This document shows, in pieces, positions 1 to 14,150 of a DNA stretch of 43,038 nucleotides. The notes below the pieces were generated by a model. The model saw only the letters and a list, made by a program, of their open reading frames with translations. It did no database searches and was not told where the DNA came from. The position numbers and the translations under genes were made by a program. Numbering within the stretch: position 1 is the stretch's first letter; each line of letters begins with the position of its first letter. The DNA is from Bacteroidetes bacterium B1(2017). GTDB lineage: Bacteria > Bacteroidota > Bacteroidia > UKL13-3. Location of the stretch: contig NKJG01000014.1 in the NCBI GenBank assembly GCA_002256395.1, forward strand, positions 1 to 43,038, written 5' to 3'.

Positions 1-1
1 A

Positions 2-58
2 ACTAAATTGTACGATATTGCCACTCTAAAAGGACAAATTATCACCTTATCTCTATAA
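2..58 (+). CDS. C-terminal tail of an upstream gene (partial)
   Basis: One frame is open from the window edge to a TAA at 56-58 and gives 18 residues ending in TLKGQIITLSL. It stops 27 nt before the first GH43 gene, the spacing expected of an operon neighbour. The other two plus-strand frames meet stops early. The piece is too short to assign to a family, and an 18-codon open frame can arise by chance, so this is only a likely gene end. Confidence 0.4.
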   Translation, partial: TKLYDIATLKGQIITLSL

Positions 59-85
59 AAATTAACGAATTAAACAAAGATTTCA

Positions 86-1759
86 ATGTTAAAAACAGTA
101 TCAAAAATTTGTACTATCATAGTATTGATTTGTTGTGTAAAAATGGCTTCAGCACAAGTAACCCTTACAAACCCCATCTTAACAGGATTTTATCCCGATC
201 CAAGCATCGTTAAAGTAGGTGCAGATTATTATTCTGTACATTCTACTTTCTCCTATTTCCCAGGCTTGCCCATCATGCATAGCCGTGATTTGAAAAACTG
301 GAAACAAATAGGTAACGTAATCTCCCGTCCATCACAAATGGATTTTATGGGCGAGCGTATGAGCCGTGGGCTTTTTGCCCCTGCAATTACTTATTACAAA
401 GGCATTTATTACGTTACATGTACTGATATTGACCACGATGGAAATTTTGTAGTTACGGCTACAAACCCAGCAGGGCCATGGAGCGACCCCGTAAAAATGC
501 TCCAAGTTCGTGGCATCGACCCTTCCATTTATTTCGATGAAGCCACTGACAAAGCTTATGTAGTTTACAATAGTGATGCTCCTGATAATAAACCACTTTA
601 CTCTGGCCACCGCACGGTGCAAATATATGAGTTTGATTACAAAAATTTAAAAACCGTTGGCGAGAAAAAGCAACTGATAAACGGTGGTGTAGATATTACC
701 AAAAAACCAGTTTGGATTGAAGGACCACATATTTTGAAACGTAATGATTGGTATATTTTATACTGTGCCGAAGGCGGAACATCGGTGAATCACTCACAAG
801 TGGCCTTGCGTAGCAAAGATATTTGGGGGCCGTATGTGCCTTATGAAGGAAACCCAGTATTGACGCAAAGAGGTTTACCAGCCGACCGCCCAAATCCAAT
901 TACTTCCGCAGGACACGCCCAATTTATTGAAGGTCCAGATGGCAATTGGTACTCGATTTTCTTGGCTGTTCGCCCTTACGAAGGTGATTATTACAATACA
1001 GGTCGTGAAATGTTTATTGCTCCGCTTACTTGGGTAAACGACTGGCCAATGATTGAACACGGCGAAAAAGCCATTGAATATAAATACAAAACCAATATCA
1101 AAGAAGTAAAACAAAAAGGTGCTTTGCCACAAAACGGTAATTTTTCTTATACCATGAAATTTAACAAAGGCCTTGACCTTTCGTTAATGCACTTGCGAAC
1201 AATTGACAAAACTTCATTTAGCACTTCAAAAAAAGATGGTTTAACTTTAAACTTAAAGCCCGAAACAATTTCAGATTTGAGCAATCCATCTTTTGTTGCA
1301 AAACGGCAGCAACATATGTATTCAACAGCCGAAACCGAATTGAGTTTTTCGCCAAAAAATGAAAAGGAGAAAGCAGGATTGGTAATTTATCAGGACGAAA
1401 GCCATTATTATTTCTTGGCAAAATCTATTAAAGATGGTAAAGCTCAGGTTGAATTATACAAAAGTGTTCACCGCAAAAAAGATGTAGAATTGATAAATAC
1501 CCTTGCTGTTGGCAATGGAAAATTGAATTTAAAAATAACTTCAAAAGCAGATAAAGTCGATTTCGAGATTTCAGAAAATGGTAAAGACTACAAAATAATT
1601 GCCGAAAACTTAGATGGTAAGCACCTTTCTACCAAATTTTCAGGCGGTTTTATTGGGAATGTATATGCTATGTATGCTACTTCAAACGGTGAAAAATCAG
1701 ACAATAAAGCATCATTTAAGTATTTAAAATACAGCGGAAACGACCCAGTTTTGAAATGA
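86..1759 (+). CDS. Secreted GH43 beta-xylosidase / alpha-L-arabinofuranosidase-like enzyme
   Basis: The first 24 residues form a signal peptide ending ASA-Q, so the enzyme acts in the periplasm or outside. The GH43 five-bladed propeller covers about residues 28-340. Its three acidic residues are visible: the base Asp38 in GFYPDPSI, the pKa-modulating Asp145 in RGIDPSIYFD, and the general acid Glu212 in WIEGPHIL. The last 200 residues are a beta-sandwich of the xylosidase C-terminal type. The YPDPS and FPGLPI signatures fit the GH43 subfamilies that remove xylose or arabinose from xylan; the exact substrate cannot be read from the sequence. The TGA stop overlaps the next start codon (ATGA), which suggests translational coupling with the second GH43. 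Confidence 0.93.
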   Translation: MLKTVSKICTIIVLICCVKMASAQVTLTNPILTGFYPDPSIVKVGADYYSVHSTFSYFPGLPIMHSRDLKNWKQIGNVISRPSQMDFMGERMSRGLFAPAITYYKGIYYVTCTDIDHDGNFVVTATNPAGPWSDPVKMLQVRGIDPSIYFDEATDKAYVVYNSDAPDNKPLYSGHRTVQIYEFDYKNLKTVGEKKQLINGGVDITKKPVWIEGPHILKRNDWYILYCAEGGTSVNHSQVALRSKDIWGPYVPYEGNPVLTQRGLPADRPNPITSAGHAQFIEGPDGNWYSIFLAVRPYEGDYYNTGREMFIAPLTWVNDWPMIEHGEKAIEYKYKTNIKEVKQKGALPQNGNFSYTMKFNKGLDLSLMHLRTIDKTSFSTSKKDGLTLNLKPETISDLSNPSFVAKRQQHMYSTAETELSFSPKNEKEKAGLVIYQDESHYYFLAKSIKDGKAQVELYKSVHRKKDVELINTLAVGNGKLNLKITSKADKVDFEISENGKDYKIIAENLDGKHLSTKFSGGFIGNVYAMYATSNGEKSDNKASFKYLKYSGNDPVLK

Positions 1760-3309
1760 AAACACTTTTTAATATTTGTTTATTGCTATTGGTAGGTCAG
1801 ATAGGGTTTGGGCAAGCTATAAACCCAATCATCCATGCCGATGTACCCGATATGTCGATGATTCGGGTGGGCGATACGTATTACATGAGTAGCACCACCA
1901 TGCACATGAGTCCAGGTTTGCCAATTATGAGTTCAAAAGACCTAGTAAACTGGAAACTCGAAAGCTATTGCTATGATAGATTGGTAGAAAACGATGCCAT
2001 GAATCTAACGAATGGTCAAAACACCTACGGTCGAGGTTCTTGGGCGAGTTGCATCCGCCATCATAATGGCGAATTTATGGTCAGTACTTTTGCCGCTACA
2101 TCGGACAAAACGCATATTTATACATCAAAAAGTATCAAAGGGCCTTGGAAAGAAAAATGCTTCGCCCCTGCTTACCACGACCACAGCATTTTCTTTGATG
2201 ATGATGGGAAAACCTACCTCATTTATGGAGCAGGAAAACTCAAAATCATAGAATTAAAGCCTGATTTGAGCGGAGTAGTTGATGGAATTGAAGAAAAAGT
2301 TTTGATTGAAAATGCTTCTGCGGCTGCCAATGCCCCAATTATGTTACAAGCCGAAGGCTCACAGCTTTTCAAACATAATGGCAAATATTATCTTTTCAAT
2401 ATTGTTTGGCCGCGTGGCGGAATGCGAACTGTCCTTATTCACCGTGCCGACAAAATCACTGGTCCGTGGGAAGGAAAAATTGGCTTGCAAGATTTGGGCG
2501 TAGCTCAAGGTGGCTTGATTGACACGCCAGATGGGCGTTGGTTTTCGTATCTTTTCCGTGATAATGGCGGCGTGGGGCGTATTCCTTATTTAGTGCCTGT
2601 CGAGTGGAAAAACGGTTGGCCAATTTTGGGCGAAAATAGAAAAGTACCCATGACCTTGAACTTGCCCTCCAATAAAACTTTGATTCCAAATTTGGTAAAT
2701 ACTGATGAATTTACTCGAAAAAAAGAAGACGCAAAACTGCCCTTAGTTTGGCAATGGAATCATAATCCTGATAATAATCTGTGGTCAATTACTGAACGAA
2801 AAGGCTTTCTTCGCTTAAAAACAGGTAGAATCGATACCTCATTCGTATCTGCTAAAAATACTCTTACACAACGTACCATTGGTCCAGAAAGCACAGCTTC
2901 GATTGCCCTTGATGTTTCAAAAATGAAAGATGGCGATATTGCGGGCTTGGGTTTACTTCAGAAGAATTATGGTTTTGTAGGTTTGAAAAACGAAAACGGC
3001 ACAAAATCTATCATCATGGAAAGTACCAAGGGTGGCAAAGCTGTTGAAATTGAGAAAGTGCCAGTTTCACAAAACACCCTTTTCTTCAAAGCTGAATGTA
3101 ATTTCAAAGACCGAGCAGACATTGCTAATTTCTTTTATAGTCTTGATGGAAAATCATGGACAAAAATCGGTGAACCTTTGAAAATGCCCTATACGCTACC
3201 GCATTTTATGGGGTATAGATTCAGCCTTTTCAATTACGCCACCAAAGAAATCGGTGGCTTTGCAGATTTCGACTATTTCAGAATAGAAGATAAAATTTCG
3301 AAACTTTAA
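1756..3309 (+). CDS. Secreted GH43 beta-xylosidase-like enzyme
   Basis: This is a second GH43 paralogue with a 20-residue signal peptide (ending GFG-Q). The propeller covers about residues 23-310 and a beta-sandwich domain follows to residue 517. The catalytic set is present: base Asp32 in HADVPDMSM, Asp142 in YHDHSIFF, and general acid Glu200 in LQAEGSQL. It shares the SPGLPIMSSKDLVNWK block with the upstream enzyme but has VPDMS where that one has YPDPS, as in many Bacteroidota GH43 xylosidases. The start codon overlaps the previous stop by 4 nt, and the CE6-like esterase begins 4 nt after its stop. The two GH43 enzymes probably differ in the linkage or side chain they remove. Confidence 0.92.
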   Translation: MKTLFNICLLLLVGQIGFGQAINPIIHADVPDMSMIRVGDTYYMSSTTMHMSPGLPIMSSKDLVNWKLESYCYDRLVENDAMNLTNGQNTYGRGSWASCIRHHNGEFMVSTFAATSDKTHIYTSKSIKGPWKEKCFAPAYHDHSIFFDDDGKTYLIYGAGKLKIIELKPDLSGVVDGIEEKVLIENASAAANAPIMLQAEGSQLFKHNGKYYLFNIVWPRGGMRTVLIHRADKITGPWEGKIGLQDLGVAQGGLIDTPDGRWFSYLFRDNGGVGRIPYLVPVEWKNGWPILGENRKVPMTLNLPSNKTLIPNLVNTDEFTRKKEDAKLPLVWQWNHNPDNNLWSITERKGFLRLKTGRIDTSFVSAKNTLTQRTIGPESTASIALDVSKMKDGDIAGLGLLQKNYGFVGLKNENGTKSIIMESTKGGKAVEIEKVPVSQNTLFFKAECNFKDRADIANFFYSLDGKSWTKIGEPLKMPYTLPHFMGYRFSLFNYATKEIGGFADFDYFRIEDKISKL

Positions 3310-3313
3310 GATC

Positions 3314-4153
3314 ATGAAGAAAAAGATACTACTTTCATTTGCTTTATTTCTATTTATTGGAAAAGCTTTCACTCAAGATAAAAAATTCCATATCTATTTC
3401 TGCATTGGTCAGTCAAATATGGAAGGTGCGGCACGCATCGAAGCCCAAGATACTGTTAATATCGACAGCCGATTTAAAGTCTTGGAAGCCTTAGATTGCC
3501 CAAAAATCGACCGTCAAAAAGGGCACTGGTACACTGCTAAACCGCCACTCTGTCGTTGCGATACTCGCCTTTCGCCAGCCGATTATTTTGGAAGAACTCT
3601 GTTAAAATCTATGAAAAAGAAACAAAAATTGGGCATAGTCCATGTGGCAGTGGCAGGAAGTAAAATTGAGATTTTTGATAAAGTAAATTACAAAGCCTAC
3701 CTCGATTCTTCGGCCAAAGAAAAGCCTTGGATGATAAATATGGCTAATGCATATGGAGGCAATCCTTATGAAAGATTGATTGAAATGGCCAAAATCGCTC
3801 AAAAATCAGGAGTAATTAAAGGTATTTTGCTACATCAAGGAGAATCAAATACGGGTGACAAAACTTGGCCAGCCCAAGTAAAAAAGATTTACGATGATAT
3901 TTTAGCCGATTTAAACCTAGCCCGGAATTCCATCCCTTTGTTGGCTGGAGAATTAGTGGCTGCTGAGCAAGGCGACAAATGTGCAAGCCACAATGCCATT
4001 ATTGCTACGCTTCCGCAAAGCATACCAAATGCAGTGGTGGTGTCCTCAAATGGTCTTACAGCTGCCAAAGATGGTTTGCATTTCGACTCAGCAGGTATTC
4101 GTGAATTTGGTAAACGTTATGCTGAGGCATTAATGCAATATTCAAAAAAATAG
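3314..4153 (+). CDS. Secreted SGNH/CE6-like acetylesterase (acetylxylan or sialate O-acetylesterase fold)
   Basis: The protein has a signal peptide of about 20 residues (ending AFT-Q). Block I of the SASA/CE6 SGNH hydrolases is FCIGQSNMEG, with nucleophile Ser34. A second block is HQGESN, and the C-terminal Asp253 and His256 lie in KDGLHFDSAG. At 279 aa it is a single-domain enzyme of normal size. In the family these enzymes remove O-acetyl groups from sugars; beside two GH43 enzymes the likely substrate is acetylated xylan. The gene starts 4 nt after the GH43 stop. A sialic-acid substrate is the alternative, but no sialidase or other sialic-acid gene is nearby. Confidence 0.88.
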   Translation: MKKKILLSFALFLFIGKAFTQDKKFHIYFCIGQSNMEGAARIEAQDTVNIDSRFKVLEALDCPKIDRQKGHWYTAKPPLCRCDTRLSPADYFGRTLLKSMKKKQKLGIVHVAVAGSKIEIFDKVNYKAYLDSSAKEKPWMINMANAYGGNPYERLIEMAKIAQKSGVIKGILLHQGESNTGDKTWPAQVKKIYDDILADLNLARNSIPLLAGELVAAEQGDKCASHNAIIATLPQSIPNAVVVSSNGLTAAKDGLHFDSAGIREFGKRYAEALMQYSKK

Positions 4154-4212
4154 AATAAGTTGTTGTCTTTGTCCTCATAGACAGTGACTAATATTTTTAA
4201 TTCAACCTTATA

Positions 4213-5097
4213 ATGAAAAGTAAATTCCTATTAATAGCTACCTTTCTCTGCGGATTTTCCGCTTTTTCGCAAGAAAAAATAACCTTGTATCCAAATGGAG
4301 TACAAAATTCCAAGCCTTCGAGCGTAACTGAGTCTGGTGCGGAACGTGGCTTATACAAAGGAATCATTCATCCAACCCTCGAATACATCAAGCCCGAAAA
4401 ACCAAATGGAACGGCAGTTGTGGTAATTGCGGGTGGTGGTTATGGAGTGATTGTTTATAATGGAGAAGGACTCGGAACGGCCAAAAGTTTGGCTGAAAAA
4501 GGAATTTCTGCATTTGTGTTGAAATATCGTTTGCCAAGCGATGAAATCATGCAGGATAAGAAAATCGGACCATTGCAAGATGTGCAGCAATCTATTAAAT
4601 ACTTGCGTGAAAATGCTGAAAAATATGGAATCGATAAAAACAAAATCGGTGTAATGGGCTTTAGTGCGGGCGGGCATTTAGCAAGTACAGCCGCAACACA
4701 TTTTGAAAAATCATACATCGAAAATCCTCAAAATACCAATCTTCGCCCTGATTTTCAGATTCTCGTTTACCCTGTGATTACGATGCAAGATGCACTTACA
4801 CACGGCGGTTCTCGTGATGCCTTGATTGGCAAAACGCCTTCGCAAGAAGACAAAGATTTGTTTTCAAATGAATTACAGGTAAAAGCCAACACCCCAATCA
4901 CTTGGCTCACTCACGCTGCCGACGATAAAGTGGTAGATGTGGACAATAGTATTCATTATTTTGAAAAACTGCGTAAAAACAAAGTCGAAGTGGAAATGCA
5001 CGTTTTTCCGAAAGGCGACCACGGATTTATCTTCCGCCAAAAAGGTTGGATGAACCCACTTTTTGATTGGATGGAAAGGAATAATTTGATTAAATAA
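4213..5097 (+). CDS. Secreted alpha/beta hydrolase, BD-FAE-like acetyl/feruloyl esterase
   Basis: A signal peptide (about 19 residues, ending AFS-Q) precedes a 270-residue alpha/beta hydrolase. The oxyanion-hole motif VIAGGGYG comes first, followed by nucleophile Ser151 in GFSAGGHLAS, acid Asp237 in AADDKVVD and His270 in KGDHGF. This order and the G-F-S-A-G-G-H elbow are typical of the BD-FAE/acetylxylan-esterase group of Bacteroidota (related to dienelactone hydrolases). It probably removes acetyl or feruloyl groups from xylan side chains; which one is not readable. It lies 59 nt after the CE6-like gene and 7 nt before the type B carboxylesterase. Confidence 0.88.
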   Translation: MKSKFLLIATFLCGFSAFSQEKITLYPNGVQNSKPSSVTESGAERGLYKGIIHPTLEYIKPEKPNGTAVVVIAGGGYGVIVYNGEGLGTAKSLAEKGISAFVLKYRLPSDEIMQDKKIGPLQDVQQSIKYLRENAEKYGIDKNKIGVMGFSAGGHLASTAATHFEKSYIENPQNTNLRPDFQILVYPVITMQDALTHGGSRDALIGKTPSQEDKDLFSNELQVKANTPITWLTHAADDKVVDVDNSIHYFEKLRKNKVEVEMHVFPKGDHGFIFRQKGWMNPLFDWMERNNLIK

Positions 5098-5104
5098 AAA
5101 AGAC

Positions 5105-6655
5105 ATGAAAAGGACGGTTCAATTAATTTTTTTCATTTTGGTTTCAAGCTTATTTAGCTTTGCACAAACCGTAAAAACTCAATATGGCTTGGTACAAGGT
5201 ACTACCGAAAATGGCCTGCAAGTGTACAAAGGTATTCCCTTTGCTGCCCCGCCTGTTGGAGATTTTCGTTGGAAAGCACCTCAGCCAGCAGCCAAATGGG
5301 AAGGCATAAAACTTGCCAACAAATTTGGGTCTGCACCATATCAAGGTGGAAATCCACCTTCGGGAAAAAGCGAAGATTGTCTGTATTTGAACGTGTGGAG
5401 TCCCGAAAAAAAAGCTGAAGAAAAGCTACCTGTTATGGTATGGATTTATGGTGGCGGATTTGCCTTTGGGTCCACTTCAGAAGCCGTTTATTCGGGCGAA
5501 AAATTGGCAGCAAAAGGTGTAGTTTATGTTTCTATACCTTACCGTGTAGGTCAATTGGGATTTTTGGCTCACCCCGAACTCAGTGCCGAAACTATTCAAA
5601 AAACTTCAGGGAATTACGGTTTGTTAGATATGATTGCAGGACTTGAATGGGTAAAAAACAATATTGTAGCATTTGGAGGAGACCCTAATAAAGTTACTAT
5701 TTTTGGGGAGTCGGCAGGTGGTATTGCTGTAAGCATGCTATGTGCCTCGCCTTTGGCCAAAGGACTTTTTCATGGTGCAATCTCACAAAGTGGAGGCTCC
5801 TTTGGACCAAACAGAATCACTACTTATCCAGGTGAAAATATGAAGTTATTGTCTTTGGCAGAAAGCCAAGGCGTAGAATTCATGCAAAAAGCAGGTGCAA
5901 AATCTCTCGCTGAAATGAGAGCGATTCCTGCTGAAAAACTACCAGGTGGATTTGGACAGCCCGGCGGCTGGCCTATTGTAGATGGCTATGTAATTCCTGA
6001 CGACCAATATAAGCTATACGAACAAGGGAAATACAACAAAACTCCAATTTTGGTGGGCTATAATTCAGACGAAGGCCTAAGTTTTAGTCCACCAAAAACC
6101 CCGAAAGACTACATTGATGGGGTGAATAAACGTTATGGAAAATTTGCCGATGAATTGATAAAAGCTTACCCAGTTGGTGAAAATAATGTACCCAAAACTG
6201 CCCGTGACTTAGCTCGTGATGCAGCTTTTGGTTGGCAAACTTGGGCTTGGGCAAATCTTCAAGCCAAAACCAGTAAAGCCAAAGTTTATTACTATTATTT
6301 TGATCAACACCCCGACTTTCCTGAAGGTTCTCCGCAGCATGGCCAAGGTACACCGCATGGGCATGATGTAGGTTTTGTGTTTGGCCATACCGACCCAAAA
6401 AGCCGAATAAAAACAGATACCGACGAAAGTATTTCAGAAGCTATGATGAGTTATTGGACAAATTTTGCAAAATACGGCAATCCAAATGGATCAAATTTGC
6501 CAGTTTGGAAAGAATATACCAAGAAAAATCATGCTGTAATGCATCTTAAACAAAGCCCAAAAATGGGAACAGTCCCGAGCGAAGAATCTTTGAAAGTATT
6601 GGAAAAATATTTTGAATGGAGAAGAACTCCCGAAGGTAGAGAATGGGCAAAATGA
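5105..6655 (+). CDS. Secreted type B carboxylesterase
   Basis: A 21-residue signal peptide (ending SFA-Q) is followed by a full-length type B carboxylesterase (516 aa in total). The family signature EDCLYLNVW is present, as are the GGGF oxyanion motif, the nucleophile Ser203 in FGESAGG, Glu323 in NSDEGLSF, and His418 in TPHGHDVGFVFG. Enzymes of this family hydrolyse a broad range of carboxylic esters. In this operon it may act on small esters released from plant cell-wall polysaccharide, but the family is too broad to fix a substrate. It starts 7 nt after the preceding hydrolase, so it is certainly co-transcribed. Confidence 0.93.
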   Translation: MKRTVQLIFFILVSSLFSFAQTVKTQYGLVQGTTENGLQVYKGIPFAAPPVGDFRWKAPQPAAKWEGIKLANKFGSAPYQGGNPPSGKSEDCLYLNVWSPEKKAEEKLPVMVWIYGGGFAFGSTSEAVYSGEKLAAKGVVYVSIPYRVGQLGFLAHPELSAETIQKTSGNYGLLDMIAGLEWVKNNIVAFGGDPNKVTIFGESAGGIAVSMLCASPLAKGLFHGAISQSGGSFGPNRITTYPGENMKLLSLAESQGVEFMQKAGAKSLAEMRAIPAEKLPGGFGQPGGWPIVDGYVIPDDQYKLYEQGKYNKTPILVGYNSDEGLSFSPPKTPKDYIDGVNKRYGKFADELIKAYPVGENNVPKTARDLARDAAFGWQTWAWANLQAKTSKAKVYYYYFDQHPDFPEGSPQHGQGTPHGHDVGFVFGHTDPKSRIKTDTDESISEAMMSYWTNFAKYGNPNGSNLPVWKEYTKKNHAVMHLKQSPKMGTVPSEESLKVLEKYFEWRRTPEGREWAK

Positions 6656-6687
6656 AATAATTCGAATAATTTGATTTAATAATTTTT

Positions 6688-8763
6688 ATGAAAAAAGGGT
6701 TCTTGATTGTCATATTTTCATGCTTTACATTTTGTTTTTCGTTTGCACAAAATGAAAATCCAAAGCCAGTTTTGCCAATACCTACCGAAAATCAACTGCA
6801 TTGGCAGCAAATGGAGTATTACGGCTTTATTCATTACTCCGTAAATACTTATACGGATGAGGCTTGGGGTTTTGGAAACGAAGACCCTAAAATATTTAAT
6901 CCCGATAAATTAGATGCGAGACAATGGGCTCGCATCTGCAAAGAAGCAGGTATGAAAGGTGTAATTTTCACGGCAAAACACCACAGTGGTTTTTGTTTGT
7001 GGCCTTCAAAATACACCGATTATTCCGTAAAAAATGCTCCTTGGAAAAATGGGCAAGGCGATATGGTGAAGGAATTGGCCGATGCCTGTAAAGAATTCGG
7101 GCTAAAATTTGGCGTTTATCTTTCCCCTTGGGACAGAAATCACCCCGACTACGGCAAACCCGAATATATCACATATTTCAGAAATCAATTGACTGAACTT
7201 TTGACCAATTATGGTGAAATTTTTGAAGTTTGGTTTGACGGTGCCAATGGCGGAAATGGTTATTATGGTGGAGCGAATGAAAACCGCAAAATAGATGCAA
7301 AAACCTATTACGACTGGCAAAATACTTACAAATTGGTTCGTAAACTTCAACCCAATATTGTGATTTGGAATGACGGCGGCGACCGTGCGGATTTACGTTG
7401 GGTAGGTACAGAGTCGGGTTATGTCGGCGAAACCAACTGGAGTTTGTTGAATGCCACAGGTGATGTGCCAGAAGATATGCTTAGACATGGTGTAGAAAAT
7501 GGTAATGCTTGGGTGCCTGGTGAGGTAAATACTTCTATTCGTCCAGAATGGTTTTATCATCCCAAAGAGGACAAAAAAGTAAAAACGCTGCCTCAATTGA
7601 TGGATACATACTACAATTCTGTCGGTAGAAACGGTACGCTTTTGCTAAATTTCCCAATTATGCCAAATGGTTTGATTCATGAAACAGACGAAAAAAATGT
7701 GCTGGATTTTGCGAAGGCAAGAAAAGAAGCTTTCGGGAAAAAATTATTAAAAAATGCAAAAATTCAAGCCAGCAATGTGCGGGCTAAAAGCAGCCAGTTT
7801 TCTGCCCAAAAAGCTATTGATAATGACGCAAAAACTTATTGGGCTACAGATGATGATCTTACAAGTGGCTCATTAACGATAATTTTTACAAAGCCAACTT
7901 CTTTCAATCGTTTTTTGGTACAAGAACCCATTCAATTGGGTCAGCGAGTAAAAGCTTTCACTTTGGAAGCCAATATTAATGGAAAATGGCAAAAAATAGC
8001 CATAGAAACCACCATTGGGTACAAACGAATTTTAAGATTTAAAACTATTATAGCAACCCAAATCAGGCTAAATATTACGGATGCAAAGGCATGCCCGCTG
8101 ATAAATAATATGGAGGTTTACCAAGCTCCTATAATTTTAAGGCCTCCAATGATCAGTCGTAACCAAAATGGTGATGTTCACATCTCACAAACCGATGCGG
8201 AATCTGAAGTGTTTTATACATTAGATGGTTCACTTCCAACCTCAAAATCATTCAAATACACAACTGCTGTACCTTCTAATTTGGGCAAACTTACTGTTAA
8301 AGCCATTTCATTTAATCCTCAAAATAAATTATCGAGTGCAGTAGCTGAGGTATCTTTTGACATTGCTCGTAAAAATTGGACTATCGTAGCTGAGCAAGAT
8401 AAAAATGCCTTGAAGGTTTTGGATGGAAACGAATATACTTCTTGGCAAAAACATAAAGCACCTACCGAACTAACCATCGATTTGAGTAAAGTGGAAAATT
8501 TAGTAGGATTTCGTTACCTCTCAGATCAAAATTGGTGGGCAGATGCCAGTATAATTTCACATTATCAGTTTTTTGTGTCAGACGATGGCAGCACTTGGAA
8601 GCTGATGAGCGAGGGCGAATTTTCCAATATCAAAAACAATCCAACTTGGCAAATCAAAAGTTTTGAGCAAACAAAAGCACGATTTATTAAACTGAAAGCC
8701 TTGAAAAACATTAAAGAAAACTCAAATTCTGGTTATGCCGAAATCGATATTTTAACAAAATAA
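6688..8763 (+). CDS. Secreted GH29 alpha-L-fucosidase with two discoidin domains
   Basis: After a signal peptide of about 20 residues, the GH29 barrel fills roughly residues 25-345. It carries WQQMEYYGFIHYSVNT, AKHHSGFCLWPSKYTDYS and the nucleophile Asp184 in EVWFDGANGG. The tail contains an F5/8-type-C (discoidin) domain at about 355-480, a chitobiase C-terminal-like domain at about 485-555 (EVFYTLDGSLPTSKS), and a second discoidin-like domain at about 560-690. The family releases alpha-L-fucose, and the accessory domains probably bind carbohydrate. Fucose is found on xyloglucan, pectin and arabinogalactan side chains, so the target glycan may be more complex than plain xylan. It lies 32 nt downstream of the carboxylesterase. 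Confidence 0.93.
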   Translation: MKKGFLIVIFSCFTFCFSFAQNENPKPVLPIPTENQLHWQQMEYYGFIHYSVNTYTDEAWGFGNEDPKIFNPDKLDARQWARICKEAGMKGVIFTAKHHSGFCLWPSKYTDYSVKNAPWKNGQGDMVKELADACKEFGLKFGVYLSPWDRNHPDYGKPEYITYFRNQLTELLTNYGEIFEVWFDGANGGNGYYGGANENRKIDAKTYYDWQNTYKLVRKLQPNIVIWNDGGDRADLRWVGTESGYVGETNWSLLNATGDVPEDMLRHGVENGNAWVPGEVNTSIRPEWFYHPKEDKKVKTLPQLMDTYYNSVGRNGTLLLNFPIMPNGLIHETDEKNVLDFAKARKEAFGKKLLKNAKIQASNVRAKSSQFSAQKAIDNDAKTYWATDDDLTSGSLTIIFTKPTSFNRFLVQEPIQLGQRVKAFTLEANINGKWQKIAIETTIGYKRILRFKTIIATQIRLNITDAKACPLINNMEVYQAPIILRPPMISRNQNGDVHISQTDAESEVFYTLDGSLPTSKSFKYTTAVPSNLGKLTVKAISFNPQNKLSSAVAEVSFDIARKNWTIVAEQDKNALKVLDGNEYTSWQKHKAPTELTIDLSKVENLVGFRYLSDQNWWADASIISHYQFFVSDDGSTWKLMSEGEFSNIKNNPTWQIKSFEQTKARFIKLKALKNIKENSNSGYAEIDILTK

Positions 8764-8785
8764 TTCAACCTAAAAACTCTAAAAT

Positions 8786-9940
8786 ATGAAAAAACAAATG
8801 ATGCTTATCGTGACACTTTTGGTTAGTTTGGTACATTTTGCAATTTCACAACCACCTCGTGGACCATTTGTTATTTCGCCAAAGGTAAATGCCGACAAAA
8901 CGGTAACTTTCTCGTATTTGGCACCCAATGCTACAACTGTTTTGTTGGGTGGTGGGCAATTTGGAGCGGTAGATGTACCCATGACGAAGAATACCGAGGG
9001 TGTATGGTCAGTAACTTTCGGGCCAATAAAGCCAGATATTTATCCCTATAGTTTTAAAGTTGATGGCGTAACTGTAATGGATCCAGCCAATGTGGCTTTC
9101 TTCCCAAATGAACGATTTAAAGGGAGTTTGGTAGAAATCCCATCAGATGTTCCTGCTATTTATGCCTTGAAAAATGTTCCGCACGGTACGGTTTCTTATG
9201 AATATTATCCATCTGTCGAGGGTTCCACGGGTACGTTAGTGGTCTATACGCCACCCGGTTATACCAAAGATAAGTCAAAAAAATATCCCGTTTATTACCT
9301 GATTAGCGGCACTACAGATACGGAAGAAACTTTCTGGAAAGTAGGCAAAACCAATCTTATTTTAGATAATATGATTTCGGAAGGCATTGCCAAACCGATG
9401 ATTGTGGTGATGCCTTATGGCAATCCGATGGCTAAAATTGCAGAACAAACAGGCAAAGACAAGCCTGCTGATGTTATGAGCAGGGATGGAGAAGATGCAC
9501 TTCGGAGAATGAAAATGTTTGAAATTGACCTCATTACGCATATCATTCCTTTTACTGAGAAAAATTATCGCACCATTGCTAATCGGGACAATCGTGCCAT
9601 TGGTGGTTTTTCACGAGGAGGCGGTCAAACACTCAGAACTGCATTCAACAACGTAGATAAATTTGCTTACGTGTGTAGTTATGCCTCATATATTTCTCCT
9701 GCCGAAATGGACAAAAGCTTTACTAATATCACTGCAAATCCTGCCAAAACCAACAAAGATTTTAAACTGCTTTTTTCAGGAATCGGCAAGGAAGATTTCC
9801 TATACAAAGGCACTTTGGAATGGGAAAATTATTTGAAAGAAAAGAAAATCAATTTCAAAAGCTATGTTACAGACGGCGGCCATACGTGGATGAACGTGAA
9901 AAAATACATGAACGAAACACTGCCTATTCTTTTTAAATAA
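8786..9940 (+). CDS. Secreted CE1/enterochelin-esterase-like feruloyl esterase (copy 1)
   Basis: A signal peptide of about 22 residues is followed by an E-set (CBM48-like) beta-sandwich at about 25-120 and an esterase D type alpha/beta hydrolase domain from about 130 to the end. The nucleophile Ser276 lies in GGFSRGGGQT, the likely acid Asp337 in GIGKEDFLY, and His366 in DGGHTWMN. The E-set plus esterase layout, joined by the NVPHG linker, is that of Bacteroidota feruloyl/acetylxylan esterases. It is the first of four consecutive paralogues. The leader contains TTCAACCT at 8764-8771, also found before two other esterase genes here. Substrate (ferulate or acetate) is inferred from context. Confidence 0.88.
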   Translation: MKKQMMLIVTLLVSLVHFAISQPPRGPFVISPKVNADKTVTFSYLAPNATTVLLGGGQFGAVDVPMTKNTEGVWSVTFGPIKPDIYPYSFKVDGVTVMDPANVAFFPNERFKGSLVEIPSDVPAIYALKNVPHGTVSYEYYPSVEGSTGTLVVYTPPGYTKDKSKKYPVYYLISGTTDTEETFWKVGKTNLILDNMISEGIAKPMIVVMPYGNPMAKIAEQTGKDKPADVMSRDGEDALRRMKMFEIDLITHIIPFTEKNYRTIANRDNRAIGGFSRGGGQTLRTAFNNVDKFAYVCSYASYISPAEMDKSFTNITANPAKTNKDFKLLFSGIGKEDFLYKGTLEWENYLKEKKINFKSYVTDGGHTWMNVKKYMNETLPILFK

Positions 9941-11032
<1,092 letters not shown>

Positions 11033-11060
11033 TATTCAAAATAATTATTCAACCTCATAA

Positions 11061-14114
<3,054 letters not shown>

Positions 14115-14150
14115 AAGACAACTTATTTCTAATTCAAGAAATTTATAAAT